Source of the DNA: Lachnospiraceae bacterium 28-4
GTDB lineage: Bacteria; Bacillota; Clostridia; Lachnospirales; Lachnospiraceae
Assembly (NCBI GenBank): GCA_000403275.2
Contig: KE159599.1
Location: forward strand, 521,391-585,390
Direction of reading: 5' to 3'
Length of the DNA stretch: 64,000 nucleotides
Part shown: positions 17,988-26,456 of the stretch, piece after piece
Numbering within the stretch: position 1 is the first letter of the stretch
Layout of the letters: every line of letters starts with the position of its first letter
The notes under the pieces: generated by a model
Told to the model about the DNA's origin: nothing
The model's database searches: none
Seen by the model: the letters and a program-made list of their open reading frames with translations, nothing else
Made by a program: the position numbers and the translations under genes

Positions 17988-18044
17988 ATTCTATCATGCC
18001 AACCTTGTATTAACCTTGCACGAACCTTGCATTAACCTTGTATT
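17988..18044 (-). promoter_or_regulatory. Four-copy 11-bp direct-repeat operator and promoter of the ABC operon
   Basis: Positions 18001-18044 are four abutting 11-mers on the plus strand: AACCTTGTATT, AACCTTGCACG, AACCTTGCATT, AACCTTGTATT. One-helical-turn direct repeats are what OmpR/PhoB-type regulators bind. On the minus strand they run into a TAGAAT -10 (17988-17993), occupying the place of the missing -35, as at an activator-dependent promoter. The likely activator is the regulator at 19047-19739. Confidence 0.85.
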
Positions 18045-18061
18045 TAAAGAAGCAAATCTCT

Positions 18062-18092
18062 GAAAAAATAAAATCCCCGCAGGACGGAGATT
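18062..18092 (-). terminator. Terminator of the response regulator-kinase operon
   Basis: AATCCCCG (18072-18079) and CGGAGATT (18085-18092) pair with one G-T wobble around a five-base loop, followed on the minus strand by TTATTTTTT. It lies 28 bases after the kinase stop and separates that transcript from the ABC operon. Confidence 0.8.
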
Positions 18093-18119
18093 CTATTGCC
18101 ACCATGAAACAGTGCTGAT

Positions 18120-19043
18120 TCATTCTGCCAGTGGGAAAAGCAGGATAAAAACGGTTCCCTCTCCCGGTGTGCTTTCCACTGTTATTGTTCCATTCAATTT
18201 GACTACAAGCTGATGTACGATAGACAGACCAAGTCCGCTGCCTTTTTCAGACCGCCCTTTATCACATTTATAAAGCCGCTCAAAAATATGTTTCAAATCC
18301 TTCTTATCAATCCCTACTCCATTATCAAACAAAAGAATTTTTATATTCCCTCCCTGCCCTGATAAAGATATTTCTATTTTATCCGCATGGCTATGGGAAA
18401 TCACATTTTGTATCAGATTGTTTAATATCCGCATATATCCGCCTGGATCAATCTGCACCCGAAACGGCTGCTCTGGAATGTTCACTGTGAAATCTATCTG
18501 CGTATCTTCAAATATGGGTATCCAGTCAATCAGTATGTTCCGTGTCAGTTCCGTTAAATCAACAATAGATATATTCATCGAAAATTCATTTGAACCCAGC
18601 TTGAACCAGTCAAAAAGCACGTCTATATATTCTTTTAAATCGTGGGCTTTCCTGCGGGCTGTTTCTATATAATCGTCACGTTCTTTCCCATCAACAATCC
18701 CTTTATGTGCAGCGTCCAAATATCCAATCAGTGTGGTAAGCGGTGTCCTTACATCATGGGAAAGGCTCGTCATAAGCTGCCTGTTGGTTTCTTCTGTTTG
18801 ACGATAGGCAGAAAGCCCGTTCTCGTAAGACAGGATAATATCGTTGATTGCATAAGCAAGTGGAGCCACAAGTTCATGTGTTTCCGATAAGATACGCCTG
18901 TTCCCATTTCCATTTTTTACATCTTCCAAAACGTCAGACATTTCTAATAGCTGCTTTTTCACACGCCGGACTATAAAAAAAGCCCCGCAAACCGAAGCAA
19001 ACGCAACACCCAGTGCAATCATTGTAACTGCTTCCGTATACAA
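18120..19043 (-). CDS. Two-component sensor histidine kinase (peptide-antibiotic sensing type)
   Basis: A 307-residue kinase with a single N-terminal membrane helix (residues ~5-25) and almost no extracellular domain, as in intramembrane or lantibiotic-sensing kinases. A HAMP-like helix follows, then the phosphoacceptor His96 in SLSHDVRTPLTTLIGYL, the N-box LIQNVISHSHA, and DNGVGIDKKD and GSGLGLSIVHQL of the ATPase. The start is TTG, well placed 8 bases after GGGAGG. It is coupled to the regulator gene, whose stop overlaps the ribosome binding site. Confidence 0.92.
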   Translation of the reverse strand: MYTEAVTMIALGVAFASVCGAFFIVRRVKKQLLEMSDVLEDVKNGNGNRRILSETHELVAPLAYAINDIILSYENGLSAYRQTEETNRQLMTSLSHDVRTPLTTLIGYLDAAHKGIVDGKERDDYIETARRKAHDLKEYIDVLFDWFKLGSNEFSMNISIVDLTELTRNILIDWIPIFEDTQIDFTVNIPEQPFRVQIDPGGYMRILNNLIQNVISHSHADKIEISLSGQGGNIKILLFDNGVGIDKKDLKHIFERLYKCDKGRSEKGSGLGLSIVHQLVVKLNGTITVESTPGEGTVFILLFPLAE

Positions 19044-19046
19044 TAT

Positions 19047-19739
19047 TCACACCTCCCTATTGAAACGATAGCCAATCCCTTTCACTGTCTGTATATACCG
19101 TGGATTGCCCGGATTCTCTTCTATCTTTTTCCGCAGACGGCTGATAATTGCCATAATATTGCTGTCATCATAGACATAATCTTCTCCCCATACATTTTCA
19201 TAAATTTGCTGCTTTGTTAATATCTTTCCCTGATTTTTTGCAAGAAGCAATAGTAAATCAAATTCTTTCGGCGGCAGTTCAAAATCACCATTTACCGCAT
19301 GGATAGAACGGTTATTAAAGTCAATAACCAGCCCGTCGAAATCAAATGTCTGTAACTGTCCGTCTTTTGGATTAAAGCGAGTATAGCGTCTAATCAATGA
19401 TAGAATACGGGCAATCAGCTCGTCCATGTCAAAAGGTTTTGTTAGATAGTCATCAGCCCCCGCCCGTAAACCACGCACTTTTGAAGCACTATCATTTTTT
19501 GATGTAAACATCAGGATTGGCAGACTGCTTTCTTTTCTGATCAGCTCCAAAGTTTCAAAGCCGTCAAAACCGGGCATCATGACATCCAATATAACAAGCT
19601 GGTATTCTTTTTCCTTCAGTTGCAGCAGACCGGATTTTCCGGAATAACAGCAGTCGGCTTCTATGCTTTCCTGTAAAACAGCCTGCTTGATTAGTACACA
19701 AAGCTCCTTGTCATCATCTATAATCAAAATCCTGTTCAT
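19047..19739 (-). CDS. OmpR/VanR-type response regulator
   Basis: A 230-residue regulator. The receiver domain has LIIDDD, phospho-acceptor Asp52 in LVILDVMMPGFDG, and KPFD. The C-terminal winged helix contains LPPKEFDLLLLLAKNQG, the VWGEDY loop and RYIQTVKGIGYRF. The start is the ATG preceded by GGAGG at 10 bases; an in-frame ATG 11 codons upstream lacks a site. It should bind the 11-bp direct repeats at 18001-18044. The organisation (regulator, kinase, separate ABC operon) recalls CprRK/CprABC of Clostridioides difficile. Confidence 0.93.
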   Translation of the reverse strand: MNRILIIDDDKELCVLIKQAVLQESIEADCCYSGKSGLLQLKEKEYQLVILDVMMPGFDGFETLELIRKESSLPILMFTSKNDSASKVRGLRAGADDYLTKPFDMDELIARILSLIRRYTRFNPKDGQLQTFDFDGLVIDFNNRSIHAVNGDFELPPKEFDLLLLLAKNQGKILTKQQIYENVWGEDYVYDDSNIMAIISRLRKKIEENPGNPRYIQTVKGIGYRFNREV

Positions 19740-19863
19740 TATTGACGTTCCTCCGTTCATTAAATTACACATCGATATGCCGAGATTACAGCCACATTAC
19801 AATTATATGTGGAGATTTGGGCAATGACAAGTACCTAAAATTGCATTCTGTCTTTTTGTCAAA

Positions 19864-19892
19864 CAAAAAAAGCCCTGCATGATACAGAGCCT
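19864..19892 (-). terminator. Terminator downstream of the NCS2 permease gene
   Basis: AGCCCTG (19871-19877) and CAGAGCC (19885-19891) pair, with two G-T wobbles, and are followed on the minus strand by TTTTTTTG. It lies about 110 bases past the permease stop. Confidence 0.7.
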
Positions 19893-20009
19893 TTCCAATC
19901 ATCTTTGTCCTCTAATTTTGGGTGTTTTCTTTTCTAAAACTTATTTTTCAGGCTTATCTCCGCCTTTTGGCACTTTACCCGTTCTTTTTCCCGCTTGCAT
20001 GCGGCCCGT

Positions 20010-21380
20010 CTATCTTTTCGTCGTCTTCCTCGTCCCGCTCATATCCACGCAGGTATCCGAAGGAGCTTCTTCATCAAAGGTATAATCTTTTCCCGGAAGA
20101 ACCGCATTGAGCAGAATTCCGGTCAGCGCTCCTACCGCCAGCCCCGACAGACGGATAGCGATATCGCCTATCTGAAAAACAACCGCCCCGTTATTGCTGA
20201 AATTAATACCGATGGAAAGCACTAATATAAGCGCCGCAATAATTACATTCCTGCTCTTGGAAAAATCCACCTGGTTTTCCACCACATTGCGCACCCCGAC
20301 TGCGGATATCATACCATAAAGCACAAGAGACACGCCGCCCAGAGTCGCCGTAGGCATAACGGAAATTACCGCCGCCACCTTCGGAGAGAAAGAAAACAAA
20401 ATGGCGAAACCGGCCGCAATGCGGATTACCCTTGGGTCATACACTTTTGTCAGGGAAAGCACTCCCGTATTTTCCCCATAAGTCGTATTGGCCGGCGCGC
20501 CGAACAAAGAAGCGATAATCGTCGCCAGCCCGTCCCCGCACAAAGTTCTGTGCAGTCCGGGATCTTTGATATAATTTCTCCCCACTGTGGAAGAAATAGC
20601 TGACATATCGCCGATATGCTCCACCATAGTTGCAAGCGCAATCGGCATAATCGTAATCACGGAAGTCACAAGAAGGGAAACATCCGGCTCCCGGAAAACA
20701 GCGAACACCGTTCTGTCCCATACGACCGGCATCCCGATCCATGCCGCTTCTTTTACCAGCGTAAAATCCACGTTGCCCGTAACGGCCGCCACCACATAAG
20801 AACCTACTACTCCAAGAATGATCGGCACGATTTTGACCATGCCCTTTCCCCAAATATTGCAGACCACAACGATCGCAATCGCCACAAGCGCGATCCACCA
20901 GTTCGCTTCGCAATTATTGATTGCCGACTGGGAGAGATTCAAACCGATGGCAATGATAATCGGCCCCGTCACGATGGGCGGGAAATATTTCATGACCCTC
21001 CCTGTCCCAAAAGCTTTGATAAAAGCTGCCAATATCAAATACAGCGCCCCGGAACATGCCACGCCGAAACATGCATAGGGGAGCAAATGAACCTCGCCCT
21101 TCGGAGCAATCGCCCAATACCCTGCCAAAAATGCAAAAGACGAACCGAGAAATGCGGGAACTCTTCCTCTGGCCAGAAAATGGAACAAAAGCGTTCCAAG
21201 CCCCGCAAACAAAAGCGTTGTGGAAACGCTAAGCCCGGTCAGCGCGGGAACAAGCACCGTCGCACCGAACATGGCGAACATATGCTGAATACCAAGAATC
21301 AGCATCTTCGGCATTCCAAGCTGCCTGGCATCAAAAATTCCATCTTCGCCAATCGCTGCTTTTTTATTTGTATTACTCAT
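20010..21380 (-). CDS. Uracil/xanthine permease (NCS2 family)
   Basis: A 456-residue nucleobase:cation symporter with the usual 14 segments. The N-terminal LGIQHMFAMFGATVLVP, the conserved IVTGPIIIAIGLNLS and the substrate-site region NTTYGENTGVLSLTKVYDP match UraA/PyrP uracil permeases more than xanthine/urate carriers. The C-terminus is cytosolic and polar. It is a single-gene transcript with its own promoter (21426-21454); GGAGGAGATAGTAAG precedes the ATG. No purine riboswitch or PyrR site was seen in the short leader. Confidence 0.92.
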   Translation of the reverse strand: MSNTNKKAAIGEDGIFDARQLGMPKMLILGIQHMFAMFGATVLVPALTGLSVSTTLLFAGLGTLLFHFLARGRVPAFLGSSFAFLAGYWAIAPKGEVHLLPYACFGVACSGALYLILAAFIKAFGTGRVMKYFPPIVTGPIIIAIGLNLSQSAINNCEANWWIALVAIAIVVVCNIWGKGMVKIVPIILGVVGSYVVAAVTGNVDFTLVKEAAWIGMPVVWDRTVFAVFREPDVSLLVTSVITIMPIALATMVEHIGDMSAISSTVGRNYIKDPGLHRTLCGDGLATIIASLFGAPANTTYGENTGVLSLTKVYDPRVIRIAAGFAILFSFSPKVAAVISVMPTATLGGVSLVLYGMISAVGVRNVVENQVDFSKSRNVIIAALILVLSIGINFSNNGAVVFQIGDIAIRLSGLAVGALTGILLNAVLPGKDYTFDEEAPSDTCVDMSGTRKTTKR

Positions 21381-21425
21381 CTTACTATCTCCTCCGTATC
21401 TTTTTATCCGGCCAATGCCTTTCCT

Positions 21426-21454
21426 ATCTTATTATAAACAGAATTTTCCGTCAA
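21426..21454 (-). promoter_or_regulatory. Promoter of the NCS2 permease gene
   Basis: TTGACG (plus-strand complement at 21449-21454), a 17-base spacer and TAAGAT (21426-21431), about 45 bases before the start codon. Confidence 0.65.
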
Positions 21455-21509
21455 TAGATTTCTCTGACAGTTTGCTTCCATGCTGTGAGCTTTAGAAGCA
21501 CTTCTCACG

Positions 21510-22427
21510 CTACCGCCCATCCCTCCAAATCAGGTTTCTCCAACGGATAATTTCTTCTTCCGTCATAAATCCGCTGGAAGTTCCCATAAAACCAATCTTA
21601 TAGGATGCAAACAGCATTGCGTTCTTTACCGCGAATACGGAATCCCCCGTCTTATTATAAAAATGCAGGAAGCAGGAAAAGAGCGCATTCCCCGCCCCGG
21701 CCGTATTGACGGTTTTGTGGGTTTTTACCGTATTGTAATGGACAATAATATTTTTATTTTTATCATACAAAATAAGGCCCTCCGCCCCCTGCCCCAGAAT
21801 AATGATCCCAGGGCGGTATTTCGCCGCCAGTGACTTCACAAAATCATACGGATCGCCCTTTAACCGGTCATCGCTGATATACAGAATGTTGACCCCTCTT
21901 AGGAAATCCTCATTATAGACCACTTTCTCTTCCCTGTACTCCCTGATGTTCACGGCAATGGGCTTGCGCAGTTCCTTTCCTATCTCCATCAACGGCCGGC
22001 AGAAATTGGCGTTGGAAACCACCAGCATCTCCGCCCGTTCCGCCCGTTCCCTGAACAAATCCCTGTCATAGGAAACATCTCTGAGGTTTTTAATATCTTC
22101 AAAAATCTGCTGTTTTCTGTTATCGTCATAAAGCACTACCGCCTCCGGCGTACTGGCAAGCCTCGGCAGTACATAATCCGTCACAAGCTTTACCTCGCTG
22201 TCCGGCGGATTGATCAGTTCCATGCTTTCCCCGCTGCCTATCATCGTCATCAAATCCACCGAATTCCCCAGCCATTTTAATGCCAGAGATTCATTATAAG
22301 CATCTCCGCCCGTACTGGTAAAAATAGTATTCGGCTTTCCCGTAATGCCCGCGTACTCCACAGGAATCCGATCCACCTTCACAATCGTTTCTCTTTGTAC
22401 GATACCAGCCACCAAAAATTTCCCCAT
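21510..22427 (-). CDS. PfkB/ribokinase-fold protein lacking the catalytic aspartate
   Basis: A 305-residue protein of the ribokinase fold: FLVAGIVQRE at the start, a GGDAYNESLALKWLG glycine-pair motif, an IILGQGAEGLILYD strand and the C-terminal anion-hole motif. That motif normally reads DTTGAGD; here it is VNTAGAGNA, with Asn247 in place of the catalytic base. The codon is clearly AAT. The protein may bind a sugar or nucleoside without phosphorylating it, or be a divergent kinase. The ATG follows AGGAGG by 6 bases and is preferred to an ATG 45 codons upstream, whose stretch is repeat DNA. It follows the FMN-binding gene after a 118-bp spacer with hairpins. Confidence 0.8.
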   Translation of the reverse strand: MGKFLVAGIVQRETIVKVDRIPVEYAGITGKPNTIFTSTGGDAYNESLALKWLGNSVDLMTMIGSGESMELINPPDSEVKLVTDYVLPRLASTPEAVVLYDDNRKQQIFEDIKNLRDVSYDRDLFRERAERAEMLVVSNANFCRPLMEIGKELRKPIAVNIREYREEKVVYNEDFLRGVNILYISDDRLKGDPYDFVKSLAAKYRPGIIILGQGAEGLILYDKNKNIIVHYNTVKTHKTVNTAGAGNALFSCFLHFYNKTGDSVFAVKNAMLFASYKIGFMGTSSGFMTEEEIIRWRNLIWRDGR

Positions 22428-22462
22428 AGCAGTCCTCCTATCAATATCTGATCCTGTACGCC

Positions 22463-22537
22463 AACCCCCATGCCGCCTCCCGGCGGCACAAGCTATCCGT
22501 GGTGTGAGAAGACTTGCAAAGCAAGTCTTCTCACTAC
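22463..22537. repeat. Multi-hairpin intergenic repeat (family D, copy 1)
   Basis: Two hairpins: GCCGCC/GGCGGC near 22472-22486, and a perfect 14-bp stem GTGAGAAGACTTGC with loop AAA and its complement at 22504-22534. A 24-base block (22468-22491) and a 28-base block (from 22501) recur at 54656-54679 and 54719-54746. It lies just after the FMN-binding gene stop. Confidence 0.85.
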
Positions 22538-22545
22538 TTCCCGTG

Positions 22546-22989
22546 CTATTCCGCCGGAACAACTGCCGCGGAAGAGTCTCCTTTCTGCGCCTGTCCGATC
22601 GCAGCCTCGATCAGCCTGGCAAAATTACCGCCGGAGTGAGTCGCCCCGGAAAGAGTATCCACTTCTGTATCTTTCTGCCCCTCGATCAGCTGCTCCACAT
22701 ATCCTCTCGTATACTTGTTGGGATAAATGCCCGTTCCCGCCTCCATGTTGCGCATATATTCATTATCCCACGCCTTAATAAAACCGCTGGGATCTTTTGC
22801 ATTAAACTCCGCGGAAATAATTCTGTCGTTCTTCACATAAATGCATACATACTCTTTCCATCCATGGGAAAAATCCGACATTTCCGCCGTATAATAGCCG
22901 TTTTCCATTTTATTCCCCGAACCGCATCCCGCAAACGCCGCTAGAAAACATGTCATAATCAGAAGAACCGCCGTTTTTTTCATTTTCAT
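22546..22989 (-). CDS. FMN-binding-domain lipoprotein
   Basis: A 147-residue lipoprotein. The signal peptide ends in LAAFAGC, so the cysteine about 20 residues in is the lipid anchor. The rest is a single FMN-binding domain related to RnfG/NqrC: GYYTAEMSDFSHGWKEYV at the start and DTLSGATHSGGNF at the end, where the SGATHS threonine is the site of covalent flavin attachment in related proteins. Its role is probably extracytoplasmic electron transfer. The ATG chosen has AGGA 7 bases upstream; two others lie within six codons. It follows the membrane chemoreceptor by 37 bp. Confidence 0.88.
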   Translation of the reverse strand: MKMKKTAVLLIMTCFLAAFAGCGSGNKMENGYYTAEMSDFSHGWKEYVCIYVKNDRIISAEFNAKDPSGFIKAWDNEYMRNMEAGTGIYPNKYTRGYVEQLIEGQKDTEVDTLSGATHSGGNFARLIEAAIGQAQKGDSSAAVVPAE

Positions 22990-23026
22990 AATCATTTCCT
23001 TTCCGCAATCTTCCAAAATTCTTCTA

Positions 23027-25006
23027 TTATATCGTTCGAAGCTTTACTGCCTCCACCACTTCCGCCAGTTCTCCGGCTTTCTGCAAAGATCTGGCTGCGG
23101 TTTCATCCGTTTTTCTGGACAGTTCCTGATTGGCATTGGCTACTTCCAATACCTTTTCGATCTCATCCCCCACTTGGTCCAGCGCGTTTTGCTGCTCCCT
23201 TGCCACTGCTTCTATTTCATTGGAAATGCCCGTAAATTCCTTCGTTACTTCCTGGATCTCCTGGAACGAGCCTGCGGTCGTCTCAGCCGCTTTCATTCCC
23301 TTGTCGATCGAGCGGCTGGCCTGGCCGATGATCGCCACGGTCTGTTTCAATGCTTCCGCCGTCTCATCCGCAAGCACTCCGATCTGCTGCGCAACGATAC
23401 CAAAGCCTCTTCCCGATTCTCCGGCTCTGGCTGCCTCGATAGAAGCATTCAATGACAGCAGACTGGTCTGATCCGATATTTCCTCGATCATTTGGCTGAT
23501 ATGGATGATTTCCTGCATATTGGCATAAATATCGTTCATTGCTTCCAGCATGGTATCCATCTGTTCTTTGCCCTGATCGGCTTTTTCCTGTGCGCCGGCC
23601 GCAAAGCCTTTTACATTGGACGCGCTCTCGTTGATCTTTCCTATCCGGTCCGTCACCATCCGAATACTGCCTGTCAGACGATCCAGTGCCTTTTCCTGCT
23701 CCATAGAACCCCCGTACAAACGCTCCGCATAGCCCGATACCTCCGAAGAATTCCGCCCCACCGCCTTTGACGACTCATAAATATGATGCATCGTTTCATT
23801 CAGGGAATCCGTAATCTTGCAAAGGGCTTTCCTGATCGCAACAAAATCACCGGTAAAGCTGTCCGGTACTTCCTGGGAATAATCCCCCTCCGACAGCCTT
23901 CCAAGCACCCTTCCCAAATCTTCTATATAAGCATCCACATTTCCAATCGTTTTCGCCAGAGCCTCCGTCATAACCTGGGCTTCATCCCCCGTCTCCGCAA
24001 TCACCACTTCGTCTTTCAGATTGCCTTCTGCCAGGGAAGCCAGTCTGCGCGTCGCCAAAGACAAAGAATCCGATATCTCCCTGCTCACTTTGCCGCTGTA
24101 TGCCACGGCTCCCGCCATAAGCAAGATTCCAAGCGCAATGCTCACGATACCGGTCACAACCACCGCTCCCATAAAGTCGCTGTTAGGCGCATCCACCACC
24201 AGCGTCCAATTTGTTCCGGCCACCGGGGAATAAGCGGCATAATGATATACCCCATGCATCCGCAGGCCTGCCGCCCCCGTCTGGAAATCCGTCATTGCGT
24301 CAAATATTTTGTCATTTCTTTTGGAACCATACAAATCGTAAATATTATTCCGAGCCGGCATATTTTCTTTTTCCCTGTCCGCAATAATATCTCCTTCTTC
24401 GTTAATGATATACGCTCCCCCGTTTACTCCGATATTGATATTTCCCAATACATCGTTCAGCAGGTCATATTTATAACTGCCGATCAAATACGCATAATTT
24501 TCATCTTCCTTTTTCAGCGTGATTGCCACGGCAACCTGCCAGATGCCATCCTCATACACCGGTTCGCCGATCACTATATTGTTCGTCACCGCCACATTCT
24601 CATAATACTCTCTTCCGGCAATGGATTCCGGCGATTTTTCATCCCCATACAGCTTCCGCCCCTCCATGTCATATGCCGCCAGCCAGACAAATTCTATACG
24701 GCTCTTCCTTTCCTCCAGAACTTCCAATTTTGCCGCCTCGTCCGCCGTCTCGTCCACCAGAACCTCCTCCAACGCCAGATTTGCCATCCTGTCCGTCAGG
24801 AGATGCAGATTGGAACTGATATTCTGGGAAGATATTTTTGCTACCATTTGCATATTATCCAATAAAAGGGTTTTGGTCGTTATCAGATTGCTGACGATCA
24901 TAGCCGTTATTAACAGCACTCCGAGCAGCACGGACACCGACATCACGCAAAAAATAATTTTCTGTTTGATCCCCTTTTCTCTTTTCTCATTTTTCTGAAA
25001 TTCCAT
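23027..25006 (-). CDS. Membrane methyl-accepting chemotaxis protein with extracellular Cache domain
   Basis: About 660 residues: TM1 near residues 20-42, an extracellular dCache-type sensor (residues ~45-280), TM2 (VVVTGIVSIALGILLMAGAVAY), HAMP-like helices and a signalling domain with tip [17 protein letters not shown]. The sensor contains VWLAAYDMEGRKLYGDE and YHYAAYSPVAGTNWTLVVD, typical of small-ligand Cache domains. The ligand is unknown. Start is ambiguous: this ATG has GGAAAGGAA 12 bases away, while one 10 codons upstream has no site. The downstream FMN-binding lipoprotein is 37 bp away and may be co-transcribed. Confidence 0.9.
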   Translation of the reverse strand: MEFQKNEKREKGIKQKIIFCVMSVSVLLGVLLITAMIVSNLITTKTLLLDNMQMVAKISSQNISSNLHLLTDRMANLALEEVLVDETADEAAKLEVLEERKSRIEFVWLAAYDMEGRKLYGDEKSPESIAGREYYENVAVTNNIVIGEPVYEDGIWQVAVAITLKKEDENYAYLIGSYKYDLLNDVLGNINIGVNGGAYIINEEGDIIADREKENMPARNNIYDLYGSKRNDKIFDAMTDFQTGAAGLRMHGVYHYAAYSPVAGTNWTLVVDAPNSDFMGAVVVTGIVSIALGILLMAGAVAYSGKVSREISDSLSLATRRLASLAEGNLKDEVVIAETGDEAQVMTEALAKTIGNVDAYIEDLGRVLGRLSEGDYSQEVPDSFTGDFVAIRKALCKITDSLNETMHHIYESSKAVGRNSSEVSGYAERLYGGSMEQEKALDRLTGSIRMVTDRIGKINESASNVKGFAAGAQEKADQGKEQMDTMLEAMNDIYANMQEIIHISQMIEEISDQTSLLSLNASIEAARAGESGRGFGIVAQQIGVLADETAEALKQTVAIIGQASRSIDKGMKAAETTAGSFQEIQEVTKEFTGISNEIEAVAREQQNALDQVGDEIEKVLEVANANQELSRKTDETAARSLQKAGELAEVVEAVKLRTI

Positions 25007-25113
25007 AAAACATCCAAGTTCCTTTCCTTCCGTCATTCATCATTTTTATGCACAGATAGTTTTATTATATAACAATTCTTTCTATCTGCACAGAAAATTT
25101 TTATGCTTTTAGC

Positions 25114-25566
25114 AGAAATCAATTTTACCGGCCAGCGGAAAGGATGGGGCAGGGCGGGGACACAGAAAGCGGCAGACGGCAGGGCAACGGCGGGCGGCGG
25201 AAAGTAGAAGGCGGCGGAAGGCGGAACAGGGGCAGCGGGCGGCATTTTCTCGTGCGGCTTCGGGAAATGGATTTTCTAAATATTCCGGTAAAGTTGTATC
25301 TGCCGTACGCAACCGCGCGCGATTCGCCATCCAGGCTCATTGCGCGCTTTTTGTGACATCCATGTCACCAAATTGCTGTTTTTGGAACGGAATATTAAGA
25401 AAATCTCATTTCTCTTCGCAAAGCAGCTTCGAAAATGCCGCCCGCTGCCCCTATCCCGCCTTCCGCCGCCTTTTACTTCGCGCCGCCCGCCGCTGCCCTG
25501 CCGCCTGCCGCTTTCTGCGTCCCCGCCCTGCCCCATCCTTTCCGCTGGTCGGTAAAATTGATTTCT
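25114..25566. repeat. 453-bp giant palindromic element A
   Basis: Arms 25114-25249 and 25431-25566 are both 136 bases and pair without gaps with about nine mismatches, most giving G-T pairs. The arms have strong strand bias (G/A-rich left, C/T-rich right). A 180-base core contains weaker complementary segments and an apical palindrome GTGACAT-CC-ATGTCAC. The core is about 90 percent identical, in inverse orientation, to the core at 34909-35075, while the arms are unrelated in sequence. It fills most of a 640-bp gap before a plus-strand gene. Open frames here have no ribosome sites. Confidence 0.88.
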
Positions 25567-25648
25567 TCGTATACTTTACCTGTGCATTCGTCCCCGGATC
25601 ATGTATAATGGTGATATATATCTAAAATAGGAAAATTGGAGGACTGCC

Positions 25649-26410
25649 ATGAAAGAACAATTATATACGATCCCCCTTAACGATGCCATAAACGCCAATG
25701 ACGAATGCCCTTTCTGCTTTATTGAAAGAAATGTGGAACAAGATTTGCTGGATTTTGTTTTAGGCTCCGGCTCTTCTTATATGGAAAGCGATATCCGTGA
25801 AGCCACGGATAAGGCCGGATTCTGTAGAAGCCATTTTAAAAAAATGTTCGATTATGGCAACACCCTCGGAAACGGATGGATACTGAAAACCCATTTTCTG
25901 CATATGAATAAGCAAATGCATGACCAATTCCGCTCCTTTGTCCCCCAGAAAACGCCTCTGATGGGCAAGCTGAAAAAAAATGCCGCCCAGCGCAGTTCCA
26001 TCGGCGTCTGGGCAAAGGAACAGGAAAAATCCTGCTACATATGCAAACGGTTCGAAGATACCTACGACCGTTATCTGGATACTTTTTTCGTGATGTATAA
26101 AAAAGACGGGGAATTCCGCAACAAAGTAAAAAATGGAAAAGGATTCTGCCTTCCCCATTTCGGCGATCTGTGCGACGCGGCGGAAACCCGGTTAAATGAT
26201 AAAGAAAAAGCGGAATTTTATCCTATGCTTTTTACACTGATGGAAGAGAATATGAAACGGCTTTCCGATGATGTGGCATGGCTGGTGGAAAAGTTCGACT
26301 ACCGCAACCAGGCCGCCGACTGGAAAAACTCCAAAGACGCGGTGCAGCGCGGAATGCAGAAACTGGCCGGAGGATATCCCGCCGACGATCCTTACAAAAT
26401 GAATAAATAG
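25649..26410 (+). CDS. DUF6062 family protein
   Basis: A 253-residue soluble protein with four short Cys/His motifs, ECPFCF, FCRSHF, SCYICK and FCLPHF, evenly placed in two similar halves, which suggests two metal-binding or thiol sites. This layout matches the DUF6062 family common in Lachnospiraceae and other clostridia; no function is known to me. The ATG follows GGAGG by 6 bases. A TATAAT at 25604-25609 is a plausible -10. It is transcribed against the DJ-1 gene, with a shared terminator hairpin at 26421-26456. Confidence 0.85.
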   Translation: MKEQLYTIPLNDAINANDECPFCFIERNVEQDLLDFVLGSGSSYMESDIREATDKAGFCRSHFKKMFDYGNTLGNGWILKTHFLHMNKQMHDQFRSFVPQKTPLMGKLKKNAAQRSSIGVWAKEQEKSCYICKRFEDTYDRYLDTFFVMYKKDGEFRNKVKNGKGFCLPHFGDLCDAAETRLNDKEKAEFYPMLFTLMEENMKRLSDDVAWLVEKFDYRNQAADWKNSKDAVQRGMQKLAGGYPADDPYKMNK

Positions 26411-26420
26411 AAAATACAGC

Positions 26421-26456
26421 GGCGGAACCTCCCGGCCTTATGGTTCCGCCCTTTTA
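26421..26456 (+). terminator. Terminator between convergent genes
   Basis: GGCGGAACC (26421-26429) pairs with GGTTCCGCC (26442-26450), followed by CTTTT. It ends the DUF6062 transcript and overlaps the last codons and stop of the opposing DJ-1 gene. Confidence 0.75.

Noticed and set aside
17944-19043. A lantibiotic precursor or biosynthesis gene next to the immunity-type module
   Set aside because: No short Cys/Ser-rich precursor and no LanB/LanC/LanM-like gene is present, so this is read as sensing and resistance only.
25144-25625. Several 70-90 residue open frames in both directions inside giant hairpin A (Gly/Arg-rich or Pro-rich products)
   Set aside because: They arise from the GC-biased palindrome arms, mirror each other on the two strands and lack ribosome binding sites and family matches.
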